A stretch of 60,725 nucleotides of DNA, taken from positions 1-60,725 of the forward strand of contig NZ_JBAKHX010000045.1 in assembly GCF_036906915.1 (NCBI RefSeq). Direction: 5' to 3'. Positions 52,701 to 59,967 of this stretch are shown one piece after another. The translations under genes were made by a program, and so were the position numbers. The stretch is from Phytohabitans sp036906915. GTDB taxonomy: Bacteria > Actinomycetota > Actinomycetes > Mycobacteriales > Micromonosporaceae. A model generated the notes under the pieces. The model was not told the DNA's origin and searched no databases. It worked only from the letters and a program-made list of their open reading frames with translations. Positions within the stretch are counted from its first letter, which is position 1, and each line of letters opens with the position of its first letter.

Positions 52701-53826
52701 ACTTGCCCTTCAGCTTCCCGACGTTCAGCGTGATGACCGACCGCCACAGTCCGCAGCCGTTACCGCAGTCGCTCCAGGTGTTGTAGCCGACCCGCATGCC
52801 GCCCGACCGTGGCCAGCTCGTATCACCGGTCCAGCCCTTGCTCGGCGAGCCCGCGTACACGTTGGCCCACGCCTTGCGGGTCGAGGTGAACGGCGGGTCG
52901 ATGTAGACCGGGAAGGTGAGCGAGTCGTCGGCGAGCATCCGCACGTCCGGCTTGAGGGTGATGCCGCTCTTGGTCACGTCCACCGCGACGTCGCCGATCT
53001 GGCTGGGGTCCTCGGCCGCCGCGGTCTCGGTGGTGGTGGAGAAGGCCGACGCGCCCGCGGTCTGTCCGCTCGGCGGTGTGGAGTCCCACATGATGCCCTG
53101 ACCGGCCTCGAACACCACTTCACCGGCGCCGTCGACGACATCGATGCGGCCGGTTTCGGGGTCCTCGACGACCGACAGCCCGTCCGACTGGATCCCGATG
53201 GCGATCTCCTTGAGGATCGGATCGTCGGCCGCCTCGGGGGTCTTGAGCACTAGGACCCACGAGAAGCCCGCCGCCTCGGCCTGCACCGCGAGGTCCATCC
53301 CGGGCCGCACCTCCGGGTAGGTGGCCACCGATCCGCTGAGCACCGGGGTCGGCAGGGCGCCCAGTGGCCAGGTCAGCGACAGCGATCCGCGGCCGGGATC
53401 GGCCGCGGTCACGAACGTGCTCTGACCTCCGGCACCGGCGGTAATCCCGATCAGCGTCGCCGCCGAGGCCGCGGACCCGTTCGCCCGCGCGACGAACGTC
53501 GGGTCGATGTCCACCCAGGTGCCTGCGGCGTTCTTCACCCAGGTGGGTTCGACCGCCACGTGGGCCTTCAGCCGGCCCTCGTCCTCGGGGGTGGCGAACA
53601 CCTGGCGGTCCACGTCGCGCAGGCTCATCACCTCGACGTCCACGTCGCAGGCCAAGGCATATTGGTAGGCCGTGAACTCGTCGTCCGCGGCCGGTGGACC
53701 GTCGAACTCCGGACACGGCACCGCCGGGAGCTCTTCCGCCTGCGCGGATTCCGGCGAAGCTACGAGGACACCACCGGCCAGGATCGCGCACAGCAGCAAT
53801 CCGACATGGCGTTTCCGACCGGTCAC
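49732..53826 (-). CDS. secreted multi-LamG-domain protein
   Basis: The 1364-aa protein has a signal peptide (to about residue 30, SPESAQAEE) and a DNRLRE-like domain (about residues 325-495, with FPVYIDPPFTS and SVRLEVTYY). Ig-like linker segments follow, then three LamG/concanavalin-type jelly rolls (about 715-890, 920-1110 and 1150-1345), each with AFSLALWVRM/WSVSTWVKI/FTVSAWVRL and DGAIDGLGIWQGVLS-type strands. It lies immediately upstream of the RHS gene, with an overlapping possible start. Such LamG proteins commonly precede RHS giants in actinomycetes. They are probably exported together and bind carbohydrate or the RHS shell; function is unproven. The GTG at 53826 follows GGAAAGGGG. 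Confidence 0.87.
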   Translation of the reverse strand: MTGRKRHVGLLLCAILAGGVLVASPESAQAEELPAVPCPEFDGPPAADDEFTAYQYALACDVDVEVMSLRDVDRQVFATPEDEGRLKAHVAVEPTWVKNAAGTWVDIDPTFVARANGSAASAATLIGITAGAGGQSTFVTAADPGRGSLSLTWPLGALPTPVLSGSVATYPEVRPGMDLAVQAEAAGFSWVLVLKTPEAADDPILKEIAIGIQSDGLSVVEDPETGRIDVVDGAGEVVFEAGQGIMWDSTPPSGQTAGASAFSTTTETAAAEDPSQIGDVAVDVTKSGITLKPDVRMLADDSLTFPVYIDPPFTSTRKAWANVYAGSPSKGWTGDTSWPRSGGMRVGYNTWSDCGNGCGLWRSVITLNVGKLKGKYIDTAAVKALQTHTGGCGTYGLQLWRTKQISNGVSWNGVSWLYGSQLQTKNLPSSNAAGGCSGTTNEWVSFDGANIKKRMQSAADERDDTISFGFRSSSEGDRNAWRRIQTKSVRLEVTYYIYPPKPDQLAIDGDDCVTSPSATRWVTSRKPTLSLRAKSSESESVYVRMRIRKQGSDTDFAAYRTPDAVAAYSPLSWPLTTSLPDGAYTYSALSEARQSPAVNSGWTAPCYFKVDATLPLQPTVAAREGPYTEGQNVTFTLASSDPVAGGVSSGLRRYEYSWNSPIFRQSATPSSPTITRVASAGRHVLYVRAVDGAGNRSLTRVHTFFVGNNIVAAPTGMWRFESEAFDDSGLDHHLTMAKGSGPLYGPDNTGRAASAVELDGGSCLTGKAPVRTDAAFSLALWVRMDAEPEAYAKILTQGNTAHSAYQIQYSTATKMWSFSLLNTPGTDADWISVSAVSPVALGQWLHIAAVYDPDGDRQRLYFNGSLAAAQGVRFAPWNGKDTFSVGCLRSSGGGTGHFLDGAIDGLGIWQGVLSPTRIQQSMTDLPEGTELARWEFRNGGEDTSRYDHPIVIPANVTAGYDRFNRPRGAVDLGGQSCLEQPGATVPIDRSWSVSTWVKIPAATGTHTLVSTMNDTATAGFELLAKPTTTGGNLQFSVMTTNAGGVRSGAAFGSVAPGGWHHVAAAFDLAAGVRRLYVDGELVVSFAWGNFAAPNAGHVLIGCTKRMLGETLRRTDYLRGSLQDVRLWRGPLDADDLVAMMGYPPPDLSGRWRLASGAGTDTSGKSHNVVLEGRTQVTDGARCEPDNAIELTGAGSLATTGPVVATDDSFTVSAWVRLSRLDTDMTVASAVGQQATGFLLRYSASLRQFGFVMMNTDTADTSWLTAYGGPAPAVDTWYHLVGVYDIAGGKLHFYTSGQLITTRDGGPATPWNATGPLVIGATGIADGSRARRLQGAIDDVLVWQGALPAEAIADMSAAPIPMCVD

Positions 53827-53972
53827 GAGGACCCCTTTCCCACGTGCATGAACGGCAGGAAAGGTAGAGCCGTCGATTCGTCACTCACAACCCAAGAACC
53901 GCACCGCGCGGAGAATATCCGGAATTTGTTGCACCTCCATGCAAAGCCTGCCGCTCATGATGACGAGGACAT

Positions 53973-53995
53973 ATACTGAGTATCATACTCGGTAT
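53973..53995. promoter_or_regulatory. PadR-type operator overlapping the padR start
   Basis: A 23-bp near-perfect palindrome (only the central base and one symmetric pair deviate) with ATAC/GTAT ends and GAGTAT/ATACTC inner arms covers the ATG of the PadR remnant (53994). PadR repressors bind such ATAC-type inverted repeats. The AT-rich block also contains the likely promoter, which suggests a leaderless transcript. Confidence 0.6.
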
Positions 53996-54094
53996 GACAC
54001 TCCGGCACGCCCTGCTGGCCCTGCTCAGCGAGGGCCCGAAATACGGCCTCCAGTTGAGGCAGGAGTTCGAATCCAGAACCGGGGACGCGTGGCC
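53994..54094 (+). pseudogene. PadR family regulator, N-terminal fragment
   Basis: The frame from ATG 53994 reads MTLRHALLALLSEGPKYGLQ followed by LRQEFESRTGDAW, the conserved first helix and recognition start of PadR regulators. At about 54094 it runs into antisense ISL3 transposase sequence, and the rest of the gene is missing. Its operator is still intact. The minus-strand LamG gene lies on the other side and may have been its target. Confidence 0.7.
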
Positions 54095-54277
54095 AGCGGC
54101 CGGCAGATCCGCCAGACGGCGAACTTGATACCCGTGCACCCGCTGCGACGGTCGGTCGCACTGCGGGCAGGCCACCGCGACCGATGACGTTCTGGCTCGT
54201 ACGACCAGCCTTCCGCCATCCTCCACGACCTCGTCGATCAACAACGTCGACAGCTGCGGCAACAACATCTTGATCAC
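54090..54277 (-). mobile_element. ISL3 family transposase, N-terminal remnant
   Basis: From 54277 on the minus strand the frame encodes LIDEVVEDGGRLVVRARTSS, the zinc-finger CPQCDRPSQRVHGYQ and VRRLADLPAAG, the N-terminus of ISL3 transposases. It is cut at about 54090 where PadR sequence begins. The DDE domain is absent, so it is inactive. Confidence 0.7.
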
Positions 54278-54570
54278 GTCGGAGGCACACCAGCACGGAG
54301 TGTGCCCTACCGCCTCCGACCACTAAGGACAGACCCCACCACCGTCTCTGTGCCAGAGCCATTGGTTTGACAGACCCACGGCCCCGACCGCGCGGATGGC
54401 TGGGCTGGTGTGGTGAGGAAGTCCTCGCCGATTTTGAGCAGTAGTGGCAGTGGTTGGTTGTGGTCGTGTTGGGTCGGGCTGGTGGCCATGGAGGTCCTCG
54501 CGGGTTGGGCCGGTGTTAATGGCCGTGCTCGGCCCCGGGCTCGCCCAGGCTGGTTGACGCCGGTCCGTCG
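54278..54570. other. IS-end debris and hairpins
   Basis: There is no gene. A hairpin (GGCACAC at 54284-54290 against GTGTGCC at 54300-54306) lies just upstream of the transposase fragment. The sequence GACAGACCC occurs twice (54328-54336 and 54369-54377), which may mark IS terminal repeats. The remainder is unassigned. Confidence 0.4.
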
Positions 54571-54987
54571 CTAGAGGAGGGGAGTCATCTGGACTACCCG
54601 CGCGGACCAGGGGCAGTACCGGCCGCTGGCGAGCGCGCCGCGTTCCACTTCGGATGGCCGGCGGTCGCAGGCCGCGATGCTGACGTCGACGAAGTTCACG
54701 TCGTTCGGGTCGATGTGCCAGCTGTAGCCGATGTTGAGCTCGGGCCCGGTGCGCACGATGCGACCGTTCGGATGCCGGTTGCTTTGCTTGTTCATGTTCG
54801 CGAACGCGGCGGTGATGTCGGTGGCCTGGACCAGGTGGATCCGGAAGTACTCGACGTTGCTGCCGCTGCCGACGTTTATCGTGGCGACATACTCGATGGC
54901 GGGTGCCGCCGCGGCCGGTGCGGCGGATGCCGCCATCGCGATGGTCAGTGCCAGGGTGGACAGGATCGCTGCCATTCTGCTTAGCAA
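54571..54987 (-). CDS. secreted BP74-like (calmodulin-binding protein family) protein
   Basis: The 138-aa protein has a signal peptide (residues 1-28, ending SAAPAAAAP) and a compact domain whose second half carries HPNGRIVRTGPELNIGYSWH, IDPNDVNFVDVSIAACDRRP, SEVER and the tail RYCPWSARVVQM. This pattern is that of the BP74 family first described in Dictyostelium; the mature protein has two cysteines. It is exported, function unknown. GAGGAGG lies about six bases before the TTG at 54987, favouring it over the ATG at 54975. It stands alone between IS debris and an SDR scar. Confidence 0.75.
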   Translation of the reverse strand: MLSRMAAILSTLALTIAMAASAAPAAAAPAIEYVATINVGSGSNVEYFRIHLVQATDITAAFANMNKQSNRHPNGRIVRTGPELNIGYSWHIDPNDVNFVDVSIAACDRRPSEVERGALASGRYCPWSARVVQMTPLL

Positions 54988-55263
54988 GGGTTGCCTCCTC
55001 GGGTCTGGAGTGCCAGACGATCAGGTCAACCGCCACGTCTACCGTGGGGAAGGCCATCTGCGACGCAGTGTCACGGCCGGCGTTCAACGAATGGCCATCA
55101 CGTGGCGGTGTACATGACCGCTTTCCCAGGTTACGTGCCTCAGGGATCGATGACCATCACCGCCCTCAGTGAACGAACGGCGGGTTGGCTGCGTCTGGGT
55201 TCGAGGACGCCGCGATCCGGTGATGTACGACCCTCGCGGCCATGCCGGCGCGCAGCCGACGAG

Positions 55264-55433
55264 TCAGGTGGACGGCGGCGTGCACGATCCTGTTCACCAC
55301 CGGCGCCTCGTCCGTGCGCCCGGAGCTCGGTCACGACATGTTCGGCAACGTCGCCCCTGCCGCGGCGTGGCTGCGCAACTGGGCCCACGGTCTGCACGCC
55401 GCCGCTCCCCGAGGAGTACAGGTCGGCCAATAG
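55264..55433 (+). pseudogene. short-chain dehydrogenase remnant
   Basis: The plus-strand frame reads CTILFTTGASSVRP, then HDMFGNVAPAAAWLRNWAHG and APRGVQVGQ before a stop at 55433. This corresponds to the beta-5/helix-5 region of an SDR (active-site Ser, and a position where Tyr/Lys would be expected). Both ends of the gene are gone and no start or cofactor motif remains. Confidence 0.55.
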
Positions 55434-55559
55434 TTACGCGGTTGCTCGCGGTCACGGGCGTGGATGCTGTGCTGGAGATCCAGGCCGGGGAGGGTGTTGA
55501 GCCGACTGTCGGTTGATCACCGTCAGAGGTCCTGGGTTCGGGTCGCGAGATACGGACTC

Positions 55560-55853
55560 AGTCGCGCTGGGTGAGCTTCCCCCCGTAGGCCGGACACCCG
55601 AGGTGTGGGGTCAACGGTCGTGATCAGACGGGGTGCGGAGCTTCTCAAACTCGATGGGACTGCGCATTCCGAGGCTGGAATGGCGTCTTACCGGATTGTA
55701 CCAGCAATTTATCCATTCGAAGATTGCGTTGGCAAGCTCATCGCGGATCTTCCATTTCTTGCGATCGAGGATCTCTAGGTGCAGAGTTCTCCAGAACGAT
55801 TCCATCATGTTGTCATAGCAGTCTCCGACGGCGGTCGAAGGCAAGCCGAGCAC
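55560..55853 (-). mobile_element. IS3 family transposase OrfB, C-terminal remnant
   Basis: The minus-strand frame to the stop at 55611 encodes GDCYDNMMESFWRTLHLEIL, then IFEWINCWYNPVRRHSSLGM and RSPIEFEKL. This is the end of an IS3-family integrase core, including the last catalytic Glu. About 50 bp beyond the stop, TCCGGCCTACGGGGGGAAGC (minus strand) looks like the IS right end. The first two-thirds of the element is missing, so it cannot move by itself. Confidence 0.75.
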
Positions 55854-55884
55854 GCCGGGCCCTCACATGCCCGGCCTTGCCTGC

Positions 55885-55920
55885 GTCGGCGGCCTGGGCG
55901 TCACCACCCAGGCCGCCGAC
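55885..55920. repeat. 14-bp perfect inverted repeat
   Basis: GTCGGCGGCCTGGG (55885-55898) is exactly complementary to CCCAGGCCGCCGAC (55907-55920) around an 8-nt loop. It lies just past the breakpoint of the IS3 remnant and could be a terminator of a lost gene or the target that the IS entered. Confidence 0.65.
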
Positions 55921-56283
55921 TTCCAGTGGAACGCCAGCACGCCGACCTGCGTACAGCACCCAGGAGGCCGACGTGGACCCAGGTACCTGGCGCTCCCCTG
56001 CCGCGCACTACGCGGGCCGCTGCCCCCTGCCACGTGCCCGCGCAGCCGCGCTGAGTTGCCGCTTACCATGCGGCGCTGAGAGTCTCGGCGAGACGGCTCA
56101 TCGGTGCCCAGCCTGACCGTGGTTGCGTTGCGGCCGTTCGAGACCATCCAACTCGGTCACTGCCAACGTCTGCCTCGCCGAAATGCAGGTGGTAAGAGCA
56201 CGGTCGGATGATGTGTCTGGGCGTCCCGGGGCCGGCGGGGCCCCACGAAGGCCCGGATTACCGTGGCTCAGGCGAGGGCGAGG
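55921..56283. other. gene-free stretch
   Basis: Short frames occur on both strands but none shows a recognisable domain or a good ribosome binding site. Confidence 0.4.
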
Positions 56284-56847
56284 TCAGCAGGTGCGGGAGT
56301 TGTAGGCGGCCCAATAGGGGCCCCCGCTCTGAGGCGGGTAGAACCTGTAATTCCCGTCGGGCGAACGCTGCAACACGAAATCGTGCGAGCTGTACGGGCT
56401 CCTAGAACCCGTCACCCCGTCAAACACCACATACAGCCACCCGTTCTGGTTGTCGTGCTGCGAGATCCTGTCGCCCGCCTTTGTCCAGCTGTTCCGGCCG
56501 GCGGAGCCGTCCGCGACGAGGCCCTTGTCGCGCTGAAAATTCCTCGTTGCGGCATCGGTCTGGTCGCCGAAGACGCCATCAATCCCGGACGAGGGCAGGT
56601 AACCATTTGCCCAAAGAATGGTCTGCCACAGACAGGCAACGTTTGAGGAGCGGTGCGTGGTGACGTTGACGACGCCCTCGTCATCGAAGTCATCAGATAC
56701 CCCGCCGCTGCCGTAAACGAACGCCCGGCCGCTGTAGGAGCCGCTCGCCGCGGCCGGCGTGGCGCTCATGCCGAGGGCTAACGCTACGCCGACGGCTGGG
56801 ACGGCGGCTTGACGGAGTAGGCGGCAGATGAAGCGGTGCGAAGACAT
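56284..56847 (-). CDS. secreted peptidoglycan-binding domain protein
   Basis: The 187-aa protein has a signal peptide (residues 1-34, ending SATPAAASG) and a PG_binding_1-type helical domain at about residues 70-125 (NVACLWQTILWANGYLPS, IDGVFGDQTDAATRNFQRDK, GLVADGSAGRNSWTKA). A C-terminal region of about 60 residues (NGWLYVVFDGV, FVLQRSPDGNYRFYP) has no known motif. It is exported and expected to bind the cell wall. The ATG at 56847 follows GAGGAG; a TTG one codon earlier is less likely. It is divergent from the SARP gene at 57164. Confidence 0.82.
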   Translation of the reverse strand: MSSHRFICRLLRQAAVPAVGVALALGMSATPAAASGSYSGRAFVYGSGGVSDDFDDEGVVNVTTHRSSNVACLWQTILWANGYLPSSGIDGVFGDQTDAATRNFQRDKGLVADGSAGRNSWTKAGDRISQHDNQNGWLYVVFDGVTGSRSPYSSHDFVLQRSPDGNYRFYPPQSGGPYWAAYNSRTC

Positions 56848-57163
56848 CAATCTCCTCGGTTACTTGTCGGAACGATGACAAAAGGACATGCTGGGCAGGT
56901 CGGCTCTCCGGTGGCCGGCCACGCAGCCGGCCCGGCAGGACGAGGCGACGGTGGCCGCGCAGGGTGGTTAAACGGTCCCGCTTGGGCTTCGCGCGTCGTT
57001 GCGCATCCAGGGCATGAAGCTCGATTGGGCAGTGCGGACGGTAGAACGGTACGGTGGGGCCCGTACAATCGCCGCACAACTGGCGTATAGATCACCGATC
57101 CGCCCCCGTCATCCGGGTGCGGTGCACCTGGTGACAGATAGCAGCGCCACATGTGAGGTGCCT

Positions 57164-59967
57164 GTGCGTTTCGACCTCCTCGGTCCGCTCCGCGTGTACC
57201 GCGAAGGCCAGCCAGTTCCGCTGGGCTCGGTGAAGCAACGTCTCCTGTTGGCCACCCTGCTGCTGCGCCCGAATGAGGTCGTCGGCTCCAACGAGTTGGC
57301 CGCGATGCTGTGGGGCGACGAACAGCCGGCGTCGGCCGCGGCGAACCTGCGCACCTACGTACGCGGGCTGCGGCAGTCGCTGGGCGGCGGGGCGCCCTGG
57401 GAGGGGATAACCGCTGCGGCCGGCGGCTACCTGGTCCGGGTGGGGCCGGGCGAGCGGGATCTGGACCTGTTCGACGCCGCGGCGGCACGGGGCCGCGACG
57501 CTCTCGCCGCTTCAGATGCGGACCGGGCCGAGGCCGAGCTCTCCGCTGCGCTGGGCCTGTGGCGTGGGGACTCGCTGTCCGACCTGCCGCTGCGGCCGGC
57601 GCTGGCCCGGCGGGTGGCGCAGTTGGAGGAGCGCCGGCTGCTCGCCGAGGAGGACTACGCCGAGGCGGTGCTGGCGCTCGGCGCGCCGGCCGACGTGGTG
57701 CGCCGGCTGCGTGCCCTGCTCGACCGGCACCCGCTGCGGCAGCGGGCGTGGGGCCAGCTGATGGTGGGCCTGTACCGCATCGGAGACGTGGCCGGCGCGC
57801 TGGATGCCTTCCGGCAGGCTCGGCAGGCGCTGGCGGAGGAGACCGGCCTCGATCCCGCGCCGGAACTCACCAAGTTGTACGACGACATCCTGCATCACCG
57901 CCCGGGACTGGCAGCGCATCCGCCACCGGGGCCAGACGGGCCGGCGCCGGGCACGGCACCGGGGCCGCTCATCCAGCGCCCCGAGCAGCTGCCGCGTGCG
58001 GTGCCGGAGTTCGTCGGCCGCAGAGCCGAGCTGGCCAGCCTCGACGCGCTCCTGGCCGGCGGGGCGCAGGGGCCGACCAGCGTGGTCATCGCTGCGGTGT
58101 CCGGCATGGCCGGAGTCGGCAAGACCGCCCTGGCGCTGCATTGGGCGCATCGGGCGGCCGACCGCTTCCCCGACGGCCAGCTCTATGTGAACCTTCGCGG
58201 GTACGACGAAGCCGGCGTGGTGTCCCCGCCCGACGCCCTGTCCGGCTTCCTCGAAGCGCTCGGCGTGCCCCACGCCCGGATACCGTCCGGCGCGGAGGCC
58301 CGGACGGGGCTCTACCGCAGCCTGCTGGCCTCCCGCCGGATGCTCGTCGTGCTCGACAACGCTCGCGACTCCGCCCAGGTTCGCGCCCTGCTGCCCGGTG
58401 CCGGCGGCTGCATGGTCGTGGTCACCAGTCGCGACCGGCTCGGCAGCCTGATCGCCGCCGAGTGCGCCGCGCCGCTGACGCTGGACGTGCTCACGGCCGA
58501 GGAGTCGATGAGCCTGCTCGCCAGCCGGCTCGGCGCCAGCCGCCTCGCCTCCGAACCGGCTGCGGTGGCCGACATCGTCGAGGCCGCTGGCCGGCTCCCG
58601 CTGGCACTGTCCATAGTGGCGGCGCGCGTCGCCACCCATCCCACGTTTCCGCTCGGCGCCATCGCCGCCGAACTGCACTCAGCCGAGGCGAGGCTGGACG
58701 CGTTGGCCGACGGCGACGTCCGGCGCGTCTTCTCCTGGTCGTACCTTGCCCTGGGGCAGGACGCGGCCCGGCTGTTCACCCTGCTGGGGCTGCATCCGGG
58801 ACCGGACCTGACCGCCGCCGCGGCCGCAGCGCTCGCCGGCGTGTCGACGGCGGCCGTTACGCCGCGACTGCGGGAGTTGACCCGACTCCATCTGCTGGCC
58901 GAGCACACGCCCGGCCGGTACGCTTTCACGATCTTCTGCGGGCCTATGCGGCCGAGCTGGCGGAGTCGTCGGAGCGCGCCGACGAACGCGCGGCCGCCCG
59001 ACAGCGCCTGTACGACCACTACCTGCACGCCGCCTATCCGGCGGCCCTGCTGCTCCAGCCGCAGTGGCCTCCGATCGAGCCGGTGCCGCCGCTGCCCGTA
59101 CCCGCCAGGCGGCCGGTCACCGATCACGACGGCGCGCTCGCCTGGTTCACGGCGGAGCACCGGGTGCTGATCCGGGTGGTCCGGCAGGCCGCCGAGAACG
59201 GCTTCGAAGCGTACGCCTGGCAGATCGCCTGGGCGTTGAACACCTTCCTGGCACCGCGCGGCCTGTGGCAGGATCAGCTCGCCACCCAACAGGTCGCGTT
59301 GGCCGCCGCAGAGAAGATCGACGACCTCGCCGGCCAGGCCGCTGCCAACCGGCTGCTCTCCCGCGCACTGACCCGACTCGGCGACCACGACGCCGCCGAG
59401 TACCGGCTGAAGCGCGCACTCGAGCTACACGAACGCCTCGGCGATCCGACTGGTCAGGCCCAGACGCTGCACAACTACTGCGAACTCTGCTACCTGGACG
59501 GCCGGCTCGACGAGGCGCTCGCACACGGTCGCGAGGCGCTGCGGCTCTACCGGCTGGCCGGTAACCGCTCGGGGGAAGCCCGGACGCTCAACGCGATCGG
59601 TTGGCTGCTGGCCACCACCGGCGACTATGTCCAGGCCATCGAGAGCTGCACCGAAGCACTCGCCCAGCAACGACGGAGCGACGACCGCAACGGCCAGGCC
59701 GCGACGCTGGACAGCCTCGGCTTCGCCTACGACCGCCTCGGCGAACGCGACCGCGCGGCCGACTGCTACGAGCAGGCGATCCAACTCTTTCGCGACTCCG
59801 TCGACCGGTATCACGAGGCGGAGACCCTCATCCGGCTCGGGGACACCCGGGAAGGGATGGGCGACCGGACCGCTGCCGCTGCCGCCTGGCGCCAGGCCGT
59901 GCGGATCTACGAGGACGTGGGCGACCCCGCGGCCGAGGAGGCCCGCCGCCGCCTCGAACGTCGTTGA
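57164..59967 (+). pseudogene. SARP/AfsR-like regulator, single frameshift
   Basis: The reading starts at GTG 57164 (VRFDLLGPLRVYREG). It gives a winged helix (about residues 1-95), a BTAD domain (about 100-245), an NB-ARC ATPase (Walker A SGMAGVGKTALAL at about 312; LLVVLDNARD near 395), and, after a shift at 58924-58927 (RYAF to HDLLRAYAAEL), a TPR region with at least five repeats to the stop at 59967. Restoring one base gives about 934 residues, the normal AfsR-type length. The missing base is next to a TTT, so a sequencing error is plausible; otherwise the protein would lack its TPR sensor and end at 59170. GAGGT precedes the GTG. The target is unknown. Confidence 0.8.

Noticed and set aside
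54060..54080. TTCGAATCC tRNA T-loop-like motif near 54067
   Set aside because: It is part of the PadR coding sequence (EFESRTG) and has no tRNA arms around it.
56205..56240. HypC-like start MCLGVPG on the plus strand
   Set aside because: The match covers only seven residues; nothing HypC-like follows and no ribosome binding site or hydrogenase context is present, so chance is likely.
58920..58930. Programmed ribosomal frameshift in the SARP gene
   Set aside because: There is no convincing slippery heptamer or downstream structure, and AfsR-type genes are not known to use frameshifting. A one-base loss is simpler.
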